A DNA stretch of 64,000 bases from Gammaproteobacteria bacterium (GTDB lineage: Bacteria > Pseudomonadota > Gammaproteobacteria > Steroidobacterales > Rariloculaceae): contig JAJEGN010000007.1 in the NCBI GenBank assembly GCA_022819855.1, positions 62,001 to 126,000 of the forward strand, given 5' to 3'. Of this stretch, positions 8,421 through 16,637 are shown piece after piece. The notes beneath the pieces are model-generated. The model was given only the letters and a program-made list of their open reading frames with translations, searched no databases and was not told the origin of the DNA. Made by a program: the position numbers and the translations under genes. Every line of letters begins with the position of its first letter. Within the stretch, counting starts at the first letter, position 1.

Positions 8421-9563
8421 CTATTGTTCCGCGCCCTCGCCGGCCGCGCCTTCACCGGGCGTGATGTACTCGTAAGCGAGTTCCTCGCACGGGTCGACGG
8501 CGAACGGCGCATCGGCGGGTATGACGATGGCCGAGCCGACATACTGATCGGTGTAGTACAGCGGATCCTCGGCAACGTAGTCGCGCGTGAGCGCCATCGT
8601 CTGCGGGTCGAGCGCAAAGCGTTCGACGACATGCAGCTCGCCGCTGTGGGGAACCGACCCCGCAATGATCCCCGGCTCGAAACCGATCGTATCGACGACG
8701 AGCGTATCGCCGTCCCAGCGGCCGATCGAATGGCCGCCGCGACTCGGCGCGATCGTCGCCGGATGCTCGTCCATGTCCATATGGACGGTGCGGGTCAGGC
8801 CTCGGCCGTATTCGATCGTGATCGCTTCTTCGCCCTGCGTGATGCGGTTGATCGGGCCGTCGAAGGTCCAGTCGAACAGGATGCTGGTAATCTCGCAGCG
8901 CAGGCGCGGAGCCGACCCGGGCGGCGCGTTGGCGATCTCGTCGGCGGCTGCCTGACCCGCTTCGGTGTAGGTCACCGGACGGGCGCCCCAGTCCGAACCG
9001 GGCACGTCTTCGGGGGCGATCTCGCCCGCGTTGACGGCTTCAAGAAGACTCTGCGGAACGAGTGCGCCGCCGCCACCTGGCGGGCGCGCCATCAGGTACT
9101 GTTCCTGGGCCCATTCGCCGGCGAGGTTCGGCTCGCCGCTCGGCAAGCGCGCCGGCCTGGCGTCACTCGTTGCCGGAACAGCGCCGTCGTCGAGTTGCTG
9201 GTAGCGCTCGAGCGCCTCGTCGTCACCGAGCGCAAGTGTCTCGACATAGCACGAAGCCGGATCGTCGCGATGCGGACGCCCGTCGATCGCGATGTGCGTA
9301 CCGTCGACGAACATCTCGGCTGACCAGCCGGAGCGTCGCAGCACGGTCGCAGCGCGCATTTCGCAGCGCATCTCGATGGGCTCGCCGTCCGGTCCGACGG
9401 AATCGAAATACACGTACGCATGTGGGTTGACGAAATCGATGCCCGTTACGGTCCCCTCAACCTGGATTTCGCGAGTCCGATCGAAGCGGCCAAAGCCATG
9501 GTGGGCCGATGCGGCGCCCGCGAAAACCAGCACTGCGAGCGCTGCGACAGCGATTCTGGACAT
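8421..9563 (-). CDS. DUF6152-family exported protein with C-terminal partner domain (fused form)
   Basis: The start chosen is ATG 9563 because GGAGAG lies 6 bases upstream and a clear signal peptide follows (VAALAVLVFAGAASA, cleaved before HHGFG). The 380-residue protein begins in mature form with the HHGFGRFDRTREIQVEGTV segment typical of DUF6152, followed by DFVNPHAYVYFD. The C-terminal half is a second region containing IGRWDGDTLVVDTIGFEPG and an HSGELHVVERF stretch. The same two regions occur as separate neighbouring genes at 10513-11646 and as a fusion at 60478-61560. Function is unknown. It is exported, probably periplasmic. Confidence 0.83.
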   Translation of the reverse strand: MSRIAVAALAVLVFAGAASAHHGFGRFDRTREIQVEGTVTGIDFVNPHAYVYFDSVGPDGEPIEMRCEMRAATVLRRSGWSAEMFVDGTHIAIDGRPHRDDPASCYVETLALGDDEALERYQQLDDGAVPATSDARPARLPSGEPNLAGEWAQEQYLMARPPGGGGALVPQSLLEAVNAGEIAPEDVPGSDWGARPVTYTEAGQAAADEIANAPPGSAPRLRCEITSILFDWTFDGPINRITQGEEAITIEYGRGLTRTVHMDMDEHPATIAPSRGGHSIGRWDGDTLVVDTIGFEPGIIAGSVPHSGELHVVERFALDPQTMALTRDYVAEDPLYYTDQYVGSAIVIPADAPFAVDPCEELAYEYITPGEGAAGEGAEQ

Positions 9564-9589
9564 TTCTATCTCTCCGGTGCGTTGGCAGA

Positions 9590-9610
9590 CTGTCTGACAG
9601 CGACAGTATA
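9590..9610 (-). promoter_or_regulatory. Possible -10 box and palindromic operator before the DUF6152 fusion gene
   Basis: On the minus strand TATACT (9610-9605) resembles a -10 hexamer. The perfect 11-bp palindrome CTGTCTGACAG (9590-9600) would lie at about the transcription start, 27 bases before the ATG. No good -35 was found. This is a plausible repressor site only. The rest of the 9564-9778 spacer shows nothing recognisable. Confidence 0.3.
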
Positions 9611-9778
9611 TCGCCACGCCGTGCCTGATCGTCCGTGTCGGCTGCGGCATGGTCTGCGAAGCGAAGCAAGCCCGCGATCGGCGACCGCCAACAGGCCGCA
9701 ACGACCTTCAGTGAATGAAAACACGCCAGCCGCTTTGCGGCGGCGAGGCGGAACCACGCCGGAGAGCGGACGAGTGGA

Positions 9779-10048
9779 CTACGACGCGCGAGCCTTGTTC
9801 GTCTTGTTGAGCCGCGTCAACTGGACGCGGCCGCGCTTGGGGGACCGCCGTTCGTTGAGACCGACGACGATCTGCTCGGCGACCTCCTTGATCGATTGCA
9901 CGGTGCCCTGCCGGTAGCCGGTGATCACGTTGGGACCCTGGATGATCTCGTAACGCACCCAGTCCTCGCCCTGCCCGCCTTCCGGGGGATCCGACAGTTC
10001 CACTGAATGCAACTCGAACGGTTTGTCGTTCTGCTTACGCCAACTCAT
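9779..10048 (-). CDS. Conserved hypothetical small cytoplasmic protein
   Basis: The start is ATG 10048, giving 89 residues. An earlier in-frame start would extend into the divergent promoter region. The sequence is hydrophilic and has no signal peptide or membrane segment. It contains WVRYEIIQGPNVITGYRQG and a very basic C-terminus (RRSPKRGRVQLTRLNKTNK) suggestive of nucleic-acid contact. I do not recognise the family. It is transcribed divergently from the gene at 10135 and followed by a 215-bp spacer. Confidence 0.6.
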   Translation of the reverse strand: MSWRKQNDKPFELHSVELSDPPEGGQGEDWVRYEIIQGPNVITGYRQGTVQSIKEVAEQIVVGLNERRSPKRGRVQLTRLNKTNKARAS

Positions 10049-10134
10049 GGTGTTCCCGTATTTGGTCGCCACGCCGGGGACAGGGACCGCGCAGTCTAGC
10101 ATACGGGCGGCGCGCCAAGCGGGAATCGAGTACG

Positions 10135-10497
10135 ATGTCGCGTGAGTTTCCCCGAGAAGCAGACGGCATCGTGGCAAGAATCCTCATCGCATCGATCGGC
10201 GGCGCAATCATCACCGTTTCGATCCTGCTCGGAATGAGCGAAATCGCGGCAAAATTCCGCGAACGCGACCCCACGCAATACTTCAGGATCGTGGATTTCA
10301 TCCCCGCGCCGGATGGCTGGCGACGACCGGAGTTTCGCGATCCCACCCTGCCGCCGGAACGCGCTCAACTGCCCTTTGACGGCGAGGGCGCTGCGGTTCC
10401 GGTGGAAGTCCCCGAGGCGGACATCGGCACGATCGATGCGGATGTCGCGCCCGTCGTGATCGACGAGGACACCGTCGAACAAGCCCTGTCGGAGTGA
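10135..10497 (+). CDS. Small membrane-anchored protein, TonB N-terminus-like without C-terminal domain
   Basis: The frame has 120 codons from ATG 10135, and an internal GTG at 10171 is an alternative start. One hydrophobic segment (ARILIASIGGAIITVSILLG, about residues 14-33) is followed by a proline- and acid-rich periplasmic-type stretch with FRIVDFIPAPD and VPVEVPEADIGTID. The N-terminal layout (one transmembrane helix, then R-[IV]-V-D-F-I, then a Pro-rich region) resembles the start of gammaproteobacterial TonB energy transducers. The beta-strand TonB C-terminal domain is absent. It could be a TonB remnant or a separate small protein. This assignment is inference. Confidence 0.5.
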   Translation: MSREFPREADGIVARILIASIGGAIITVSILLGMSEIAAKFRERDPTQYFRIVDFIPAPDGWRRPEFRDPTLPPERAQLPFDGEGAAVPVEVPEADIGTIDADVAPVVIDEDTVEQALSE

Positions 10498-10512
10498 CTC
10501 CCGGCGAGTCGC

Positions 10513-10899
10513 TCAGAACGTGACGCCGTCCTCGGTCGTCACGCGCAACGCATAGCCGCCGTCGCTGCCGTCACGGGTCGGCGCTGCGGTCAGGGTGATC
10601 GTGTCGCCGACCTCGACCATCCCGATGCGCCAGCCCGAACGGTAGTAGTTGTTGCGGCTGTGGCCCTCGTATTCGATATCCCGCGTGCCCCTGTCATCGG
10701 TGACCTCGAGGACGATGCGCGTGTGCGGATTGGCGGCCTTGAATTCCCTGACGACACCGGTGACGGTGCGGTCCCTGATCGTCAGGTCGAAGCGGATCGC
10801 CGAGTGGTGGGCGGCGGCCGGAGGCGCGAGCACGCCAAGCGCCGCGGCGGCGACAAGCACGCGGCAACCCGCGATGAAATGTCTGTTTGGGCTGATCAC
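10513..10899 (-). CDS. DUF6152-family exported protein (stand-alone form)
   Basis: The start is GTG 10899, seven bases after the stop of the upstream gene, with GGAG about 10 bases before it. The 128-residue protein has a signal peptide (RVLVAAAALGVLAPPAAA) and then HHSAIRFDLTIRDRTVTG and EFKAANPHTRIVLEV, the same layout as the N-terminal half of the proteins at 8421-9563 and 60478-61560. VGDTITLTAAPTRDGS closes a small beta-domain. It is probably co-transcribed with the gene at 10906-11646, which carries the complementary domain. Function is unknown. Confidence 0.8.
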   Translation of the reverse strand: MISPNRHFIAGCRVLVAAAALGVLAPPAAAHHSAIRFDLTIRDRTVTGVVREFKAANPHTRIVLEVTDDRGTRDIEYEGHSRNNYYRSGWRIGMVEVGDTITLTAAPTRDGSDGGYALRVTTEDGVTF

Positions 10900-10905
10900 T
10901 GTTGA

Positions 10906-11646
10906 CTACTCCGCGGCGTCGCGTTCTTCCGCCTGCCTTGCGAGATCCTCGAGATAGTCCTCCCAGTCAGGCTCCGTGCACTCGTATAGCAGCATGCGCA
11001 CATCGGGGCCCGCGGCGACCCATGTCTTGGTCACGGTCACCGGAGCGGTATAAAAGCGCGGATCGGTCAGCGTGAGGTCGGCGATCAGCAGCCTGTTGCC
11101 GTCATCGTCCTCGCCGAGCCGATAGCGCTCGACGATCCGAGCTTCGTCACTGTGCGCGGAACGTTGATCCACGGCTTCCTTGAGACTCGTCGTCGTGACC
11201 ACGAGTGTCTCCCCCTCCCAGCGTCCCGTCGAAAAACCGTTGCGCGTGGGAATGAGGTCGTTCGGATCGAACTCGCGGTCGCCGAGATACACGCGCCTGA
11301 GTTCGGTGTGCGCCTCGTAGATGATGGTGATCTGCTCCGGGCGCTGGATGATTTCCATGGGGTAACCGCCAGACCCCAGCATCGACCCGGGCATGCCCGT
11401 ACCGACGCAAAAACCGCCCGGTGTCGCTCCGGTACCGTCGATCAGTGCCTGATACGCATCGACCTTCGTGCGGGCTTCCTCGGTATAAGCCTCCCCGGGC
11501 CACGGGGAGCGAGCACCCGGAAAGCTACGCCAGACGCCCGTAAGGTCGGGCGCGTCATCAGCCGCCGCAGGTACCGGCAAAGCGATCCAGGCAGCGAGCA
11601 CTGCGCTCGCGCAAACTGCAGCCTGCGCGGCAATTCGATATGTCAT
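10906..11646 (-). CDS. Exported protein carrying the partner domain of DUF6152 fusions
   Basis: The start chosen is ATG 11646 because AAGGAGG sits 7 bases upstream and a signal peptide follows (AQAAVCASAVLAAWIALPVP, cleaved near AAA-DDAPDL). The 246-residue protein contains DLTGVWRSFPG, STGRWEGETLVVTTTSLKEA, HSDEARIVERY and LTDPRFYTAPVTVTK, matching the second half of the fused DUF6152 proteins in this window. Two cysteines (GGFCVGTG and LLYECTEPDW) could pair after export. No catalytic motif was recognised. A GntR-type operator-like site lies 53 bases before the start. Confidence 0.78.
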   Translation of the reverse strand: MTYRIAAQAAVCASAVLAAWIALPVPAAADDAPDLTGVWRSFPGARSPWPGEAYTEEARTKVDAYQALIDGTGATPGGFCVGTGMPGSMLGSGGYPMEIIQRPEQITIIYEAHTELRRVYLGDREFDPNDLIPTRNGFSTGRWEGETLVVTTTSLKEAVDQRSAHSDEARIVERYRLGEDDDGNRLLIADLTLTDPRFYTAPVTVTKTWVAAGPDVRMLLYECTEPDWEDYLEDLARQAEERDAAE

Positions 11647-11698
11647 TTGGCGCCTCCTTGTTGCCAAACCCGCGGTGCGTCGGAACATCCGCGTCACC

Positions 11699-11709
11699 TT
11701 GTATGACAA
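11699..11709. promoter_or_regulatory. GntR/FadR-type operator-like site
   Basis: TTGTATGACAA fits the TNGTNNNACNA consensus known for FadR-subfamily GntR repressors. It lies 53 bases upstream of the start at 11646. A -10-like GATAAT overlaps it on the minus strand (11716-11711). No GntR gene is in the window, so the regulator is unknown. Confidence 0.35.
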
Positions 11710-11834
11710 TTATCGCTGCATCGAGTCCGCTTGGCGACAGTGCGATGCTGCCCGGATCGGCTCCGACGATGCAAACCGGCCTTGTTTGCGCCCCACCTGG
11801 TAGCCCGCGGCACCGGCAGGGAGAACGATGCCGC

Positions 11835-12032
11835 TTGTGGATAACTCAGTGGAAAACTCTGTCCCGCCGTTGCCCCAACACGATTCGGCGAAGTGCACTG
11901 TCAGGACCGAAATATTCTCAAACACCATAATCATTAATAAATACAATAACTTGAAAACGTTAACAGAACTTTAACATGACAAATGTTCGCCAAGATTACA
12001 GTTTTTTGACATATCGGCCAGTTTGTGGAAAG
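11835..12032. other. AT-rich island with a consensus DnaA box in a 405-bp spacer
   Basis: The spacer 11647-12051 contains no gene. TGTGGATAA at 11836-11844 is a perfect DnaA 9-mer in a context (TTGTGGATAACTC) seen in many gammaproteobacterial origins. AGTGGAAAA (11849-11857) and TGTGGAAAG (12024-12032) are two-mismatch boxes. Between them, 11911-12010 contains 27 G/C in 100 bases, far below its surroundings, and includes AATCATTAATAAATACAAT and repeated TTAACA. One exact box is weak evidence alone, and no dnaA, dnaN, gyrB or mnmG is nearby. It could be a replication-related site, a regulatory AT tract or simply foreign DNA. Confidence 0.4.
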
Positions 12033-12051
12033 AACGCGTTCCCGAAGAGTC

Positions 12052-13122
12052 CTAGCGGACCCGAGCCAGGGCGCCCATCGTGACCAGCAACAGCATGGTG
12101 GCCGGCATCCAGGCCACCAGACGCGGATCGAGGTTGAAGACCTCGCCACTGTTGGCGAAGAGCTCTCCAAGCCCGTAATAACCGAGCCCGATCACGACAC
12201 CGACGACGAGCCGGGTACCCGTGCCTGCCGAGCGCAGGCCGCCGAAAACGAACGGCAAGGCCAGCATCGTCATGAGCACGACCGACACGACATTCGCGAT
12301 CCGGCTCCAGTACGCGACCAGGTAGCGGTCCGCGTCGAGCCCGTTGCTGCGCAGATACCCGATATAGCGCTGCAGGCTCCCGGTGTCGAGCAGGTCCTCG
12401 CGTACCGAGGACAGTCCGACCAGGTCCGCGCTAAGGGAGAAACCGCGGCGGGCGTCACGCTCCTGGCGGACGGTCATGCCCTCAGCGGAGAACTCCGTTT
12501 CGCGATAGTTGACGAGCACGAGCTGATCGTTTGCGTCGATATCGGTCGAATCGGCGCGCGCGACCTGCCGCAATGACGGGTCATCGGTCAGGTCGAAGAG
12601 CAGCACTTCGCGGCCGAAGCTCTGCGACCCGGCGGGCCTGCTGAGGCTGATGATCTGATCCCCGTCCTTGAGCCAGGTCGACTCTCCGGCCGCAAGTCCC
12701 GCGTCCTCGAGCAGGGCACGGGCCCGCATCTCCCTCGCATACGCGCCAAGCGACGGAGCGAGCGACTCACCGAGCAGAATCATCACGACCATGAGCACGA
12801 GCCCCGAGGAGGCCACCGCGCCGAGCAGAGCGGTCTGTGAGATGCCGCTTGCGCGCATCACGACGAGTTCGCGATGCACGGCGAGGTTTCCGAGACTCAG
12901 CAAGGCGCCCAGCAACGCCGCGATGGGCAGGACCTCGATCACCAGTCTCGGAATCCTCAGCGCGACGTACGCAACCACGGTACCGAGTCCGTAATCTGCA
13001 ACGCCAACGTCGCCAAGCTCGCCGACGAACTCGATGACAACGCCGATACCAAGCAGCACCGCAAGCACGAGTGCAACGCCTTTCAACACCGACGCGACGA
13101 TGTAAGCGAAGAGCAGCTTCAT
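12052..13122 (-). CDS. lptG: LPS export ABC transporter permease LptG
   Basis: The start is ATG 13122, overlapping the lptF stop in an ATGA junction, and gives 356 residues. Three transmembrane helices at each end (for example KGVALVLAVLLGIGVVIEFV and NVVSVVLMTMLALPFVFGG) flank a large periplasmic beta-jellyroll region, as in LptF/LptG. LptG with LptF and LptB2 extracts lipopolysaccharide from the inner membrane and passes it to LptC. The gene order lptF-lptG, divergent from pepA, is conserved in Gammaproteobacteria. No U-rich terminator was found after the stop. Confidence 0.93.
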   Translation of the reverse strand: MKLLFAYIVASVLKGVALVLAVLLGIGVVIEFVGELGDVGVADYGLGTVVAYVALRIPRLVIEVLPIAALLGALLSLGNLAVHRELVVMRASGISQTALLGAVASSGLVLMVVMILLGESLAPSLGAYAREMRARALLEDAGLAAGESTWLKDGDQIISLSRPAGSQSFGREVLLFDLTDDPSLRQVARADSTDIDANDQLVLVNYRETEFSAEGMTVRQERDARRGFSLSADLVGLSSVREDLLDTGSLQRYIGYLRSNGLDADRYLVAYWSRIANVVSVVLMTMLALPFVFGGLRSAGTGTRLVVGVVIGLGYYGLGELFANSGEVFNLDPRLVAWMPATMLLLVTMGALARVR

Positions 13123-14219
13123 GCCGATGCGTCCACCGCAGGCCCCGCGCGGCGTCCGCCTGGAAGGATCCCGGCGTCGCTGAGCAGCATGAGCAACACG
13201 GCCAACGCGAGCGCGCCGTGCACCCACCAGAGTCCGAGCCACCCGGGAACCTCGTCCCGCTCGACCCAGACACGCGCGATAGACAGCGTATTGACGTAGA
13301 TCAGGTAGATGAGAAACGCAATACCGACGCGCCCGTAGCGGCCCTCCCGAGGCGAGGTCCGACTCAATGGAATTGCAAGCGCACCGAGTATCAACAAGGA
13401 CAGCGGCGCGGACAGGCGCCACTGCAACTCCGCCCGATCCAGAGGGTCGTCCGAAGCCAGGAGCGCCGCCGTGGGCTTGATCTCCACGCTCTCGACGAAT
13501 TCCTCGTCGGTGTCGGCGCGTATCGGAATCCCGTGTTCGGCGAACTCCGCAATCGAGAAATCGCTCTGCCCGGGCGTGCCTTCGTAGCGGCGGCCGTCGT
13601 AGAACACCAGCGTCAACTGGCCGGTATCGGCATCCAGAACGCGTTCGCCGCGCTCGGCGACGATCACGACGACCTTTCCGGCGCGGTCGCGCTGCAGGAA
13701 CACGTCACGCAGTTCCTCGCCGTCGACTTCCTGGGCATACAACACCGTTTGCCCCGAATCGGGCGTGAGGAACCGGCCGGCCTCGAGGAGTCCCAGGTCC
13801 ATGCTGGCGTTGGCCTCGAACCTGATCTGCTCGATTTCCCGACTCGCGTCGGGGGTCTGGAACAGGGCAAGCCAGGTCACCAGTGCGGCAAGCGGAACCG
13901 CGACCATGCCGACGGGACGCAAGAAGCCCGCGGTACCGACACCGCAGGCTGACAGCGCTGCCATCTCCGAGTCGCGGTTCAGGCGTGCGAGCGCAAGCAT
14001 CACGCCGAGCAGCAGACCGATCGGTGACAGCAGCGTCAGGAATCTGAGCAGTGTCAGGCCGAAAATCTCGAGCACCATGTCGCGCGGCAATCGGTCGGCG
14101 GCCGCGTCGCCGAGAATCTCGGCAAACTGGTTGCCCATGAAGACGACCAGCAGCACGGCGATGGCGATCAGGGAAGTGCCGAGCGCTTCACGAAATATAT
14201 ATCGGCTTATCAGGCTCAA
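13119..14219 (-). CDS. lptF: LPS export ABC transporter permease LptF
   Basis: The start chosen is TTG 14219 (LSLISRYIFREALG), with a GAGG about 9 bases upstream. It gives 366 residues, the usual LptF length, and longer in-frame starts would add an implausible Arg-rich leader. The N-terminal helix LIAIAVLLVVFMGNQFAEIL and the LLSPIGLLLGVMLALARL segment match the family, followed by the periplasmic jellyroll and a C-terminal helix triplet. It is the inner-membrane permease partner of LptG and is essential in most Gram-negatives. It is translationally coupled to lptG. Confidence 0.92.
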   Translation of the reverse strand: MSLISRYIFREALGTSLIAIAVLLVVFMGNQFAEILGDAAADRLPRDMVLEIFGLTLLRFLTLLSPIGLLLGVMLALARLNRDSEMAALSACGVGTAGFLRPVGMVAVPLAALVTWLALFQTPDASREIEQIRFEANASMDLGLLEAGRFLTPDSGQTVLYAQEVDGEELRDVFLQRDRAGKVVVIVAERGERVLDADTGQLTLVFYDGRRYEGTPGQSDFSIAEFAEHGIPIRADTDEEFVESVEIKPTAALLASDDPLDRAELQWRLSAPLSLLILGALAIPLSRTSPREGRYGRVGIAFLIYLIYVNTLSIARVWVERDEVPGWLGLWWVHGALALAVLLMLLSDAGILPGGRRAGPAVDASA

Positions 14220-14373
14220 TCGGTGTCGCCTCAGCAGTTTGATTGTCGCCGTCCGCCTGCTCCGTGGGGCGGGTCTGGCAGTCAATGCGGCTCGGATCTG
14301 CTCGGAAAACCGGCATTTTCGGTGTCTGGCGACGCTGTTCGACGCCAAAACGAGAATTGCCGATGTCACCCGT

Positions 14374-14403
14374 TTCCGATGGCCGAAACCGATCAGGTAC
14401 ACT
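14374..14403 (+). promoter_or_regulatory. Candidate sigma-70 promoter for pepA
   Basis: TTCCGA (14374-14379), an 18-base spacer and TACACT (14398-14403) form a moderate sigma-70 match about 100 bases before the pepA ATG, in the spacer divergent from lptF. No convincing lptF promoter was found in the same 284 bases. Confidence 0.35.
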
Positions 14404-14503
14404 AGCCTGCGATTTCGATGCCGGTCAACAGCCGTCGCGCCGCGTCGGGCGGCTGCCGGACCGCCATCGCACCCCAAACCGATCCGATCCAAGCTGAGGA
14501 ATC

Positions 14504-15994
14504 ATGTCCATGCAATTCCCCGTCAAGAAGGGTGCGCCGCCGGGAAACTGGAAGACCGAGTGCGCGATCCTGCCACTGTTCGATGACGGCCCCTTGCAAG
14601 GCGCGACCCAGGCGTTCGACACTGCAGGCGGAGGCCGGATCGCGCAGTTCGTCGAGGAGGGACACGCCAGCGGCGAACCCGGCCGCACCGCGTTTCTCCA
14701 TGGCCTGGACGGAACGAAGGCGGCCAATGCGCTGCTGGTCGGTTGCGGGAAACGGGATCGTTTCAACGCAAAGAAGCTGCGCTCGGCGCTCGCCACCGCA
14801 GCCGGCGCGCTCGCCCCCACCGGCATTCGCACCGCGATGAGCTATCTTGCGCACGACGACGCGGCGGGATTGGACGACTATTACGCCGCGCGCGTCACCG
14901 TGGAAACATTCCGGGCGAGTTTCTACAAGTTCGATGAACTCAAGAGCAAGCACGAGCCGAAACCCAAAATGGCGACGGTCGGACTCCAGGCGGCGGATGC
15001 CACGGCTGAGGAGCGCACGCGGCGCGGAGTGGCGGACGGCCTCGCGATCGCCGCCGGCGTCGAACTCGCGCGCGACCTCGGCAACCTCCCCGCCAACTAT
15101 TGCACGCCGGCGCATCTTGCCAAGGCCGCGCGGGGCATTGCGAACGGCCACGACAACTTCGAGATCGAGGTCATCGACGAACGGGGAATGAAAAAGCTCG
15201 CCATGGGCGCCCTGCTGTCCGTGACGCATGGCGCAGAGGAGCCGGCCCAACTCATCGTGCTCAACTACCGAGGCGCGCCGAATGGGGCCTCGCCGGTAGC
15301 GCTCTGCGGCAAGGGCATCACCTTCGACACGGGCGGCATCTCGATCAAGCCCGGCGCAAAGATGGATGAGATGAAGTTCGACATGTGCGGCGCCGCCAGC
15401 GTGCTGGGCGCCATGAAGGCGCTCGGCGAACTCGAGGCTCCGGTCAACGTCGTCGCCATCATCCCGGCCTGCGAGAACATGCCAGGCAGCCGCGCCACGC
15501 GTCCGGGCGACATCGTCAGGAGCATGTCCGGGCAGACCATCGAAATACTCAACACCGACGCCGAGGGCCGCCTGATCCTCGCCGATGCACTGACGTACGC
15601 CAAACGGTTCGAGCCTCGCTACGTGATCGACATCGCAACGCTGACGGGCGCCTGTGTCATGGCGCTCGGCAAGGTCTATACGGGTTTGTTCACCAACGAC
15701 GAGGAACTGGCTGCCCGCTTGCTCGACGCGGGGAGACGGTCGCTCGACCCGGCCTGGCGCCTGCCGGCCGACGACGAATACGGCGAGAGCATGAAGAGCA
15801 ATTTCGCCGATTTTGCGAACCTCGGCGCACGCTACGCCGGCGCCAGCAGCGCCGCACATTTCCTGTCGCGGTTCGCCGACCGCAAGGGCTGGGCCCACCT
15901 GGACATTGCGGGCACAGCCTGGCTCGAGGGCGACAGAAAGGGCGCGACGGGACGCCCCGTGCCGCTGCTCGTGGACTTTCTGCTGAATCTCTGA
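14504..15994 (+). CDS. pepA: Leucyl aminopeptidase PepA
   Basis: The 496-residue M17 aminopeptidase is close to the family length. The signature NTDAEGRLILADAL lies near residue 350. Other metal and catalytic segments are ITFDTGGISIKPGAKMDEMK and DMCGAASVLGAM. The enzyme is a cytoplasmic hexamer using two divalent metals to release N-terminal residues. In E. coli PepA also binds DNA as an accessory factor for Xer recombination and as a regulator. It is followed six bases later by holC, as in many Gammaproteobacteria. Confidence 0.95.
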   Translation: MSMQFPVKKGAPPGNWKTECAILPLFDDGPLQGATQAFDTAGGGRIAQFVEEGHASGEPGRTAFLHGLDGTKAANALLVGCGKRDRFNAKKLRSALATAAGALAPTGIRTAMSYLAHDDAAGLDDYYAARVTVETFRASFYKFDELKSKHEPKPKMATVGLQAADATAEERTRRGVADGLAIAAGVELARDLGNLPANYCTPAHLAKAARGIANGHDNFEIEVIDERGMKKLAMGALLSVTHGAEEPAQLIVLNYRGAPNGASPVALCGKGITFDTGGISIKPGAKMDEMKFDMCGAASVLGAMKALGELEAPVNVVAIIPACENMPGSRATRPGDIVRSMSGQTIEILNTDAEGRLILADALTYAKRFEPRYVIDIATLTGACVMALGKVYTGLFTNDEELAARLLDAGRRSLDPAWRLPADDEYGESMKSNFADFANLGARYAGASSAAHFLSRFADRKGWAHLDIAGTAWLEGDRKGATGRPVPLLVDFLLNL

Positions 15995-16000
15995 GACGCA

Positions 16001-16435
16001 GTGACCCGCGTCGATTTCTACATTCTCGCCACGGATTCCGACGCCGCGCGGCTCCGCTTCACCTGCCGGATCGCCGACAAGGCAATGCGCAGCGGCCGGC
16101 AGATCTTCATCAACTCGCCGTCCGACCACGAGACGAGGCAGCTCGACGACCTCCTGTGGACGTTTTCGCAAGGCAGTTTCGTGCCGCACCGGATCGTCGC
16201 GGCGCACGAAACCGAACCCGCGCGCGAACCCGTGGTGATCGGAACCGGTCGGGAACCTGGCGGCGACCACTGGAACGTGCTGATCAACCTCGCGTCCGAG
16301 GTCCCGGAGTTCTTCAGCCGCTACGAACGTGTCGTCGAACTCGTCGACGCCGAAGGGCTGCGCCGCGAACAGGGGCGCGAGCGCTACCGCTTCTATCAGA
16401 ATCTCGGCTGCGAGCTCAATACCCACCGGATGTGA
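16001..16435 (+). CDS. holC: DNA polymerase III subunit chi
   Basis: The 144-residue protein matches the chi family in length and sequence ([64 protein letters not shown]). Chi links the clamp-loader complex to single-stranded DNA-binding protein at the replication fork. The position between pepA and valS is the conserved gammaproteobacterial order. The start is GTG 16001, six bases after the pepA stop, so translation is probably coupled. Confidence 0.93.
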   Translation: MTRVDFYILATDSDAARLRFTCRIADKAMRSGRQIFINSPSDHETRQLDDLLWTFSQGSFVPHRIVAAHETEPAREPVVIGTGREPGGDHWNVLINLASEVPEFFSRYERVVELVDAEGLRREQGRERYRFYQNLGCELNTHRM

Positions 16436-16494
16436 CCGCCATGTCCCTGACAGCCCGCAGCAACAGTCCCACTGCATGGGGCGCAAGACCGCCT

Positions 16495-16552
16495 CGCAAG
16501 ACCTGCCTGGCGCAGGATCGTCTCGCAAGACCTGCTTGGCGCAGGACCGCCT
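16495..16552. repeat. Tandem 29-bp repeat (two copies) between holC and valS
   Basis: Two imperfect 29-base units (16495-16523 and 16524-16552) begin CGCAAGACCTGC and differ at three positions. A partial unit (16482-16494) precedes them. Each unit has a 5-bp stem CCTGC/GCAGG around a 5-base loop that differs between copies. The 202-bp spacer carries no gene. It may be a REP-like element or a structured leader for valS. Confidence 0.7.
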
Positions 16553-16637
16553 TGTCGGCCGGACGCCACGCCGGTCTCGATGCGACGCCGGACTTCTGCC
16601 AGGGACTGCCGGCACATCGACGGCCGGAGGCAAGCTG

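Noticed and set aside
12006..12032. TTGACA in the AT-rich spacer read as a plus-strand promoter
   Set aside because: No -10 hexamer at 16-18 bases, and no plus-strand gene follows.
16495..16552. Tandem repeat considered as a CRISPR array
   Set aside because: Units are directly adjacent with no unique spacers and no cas genes nearby.
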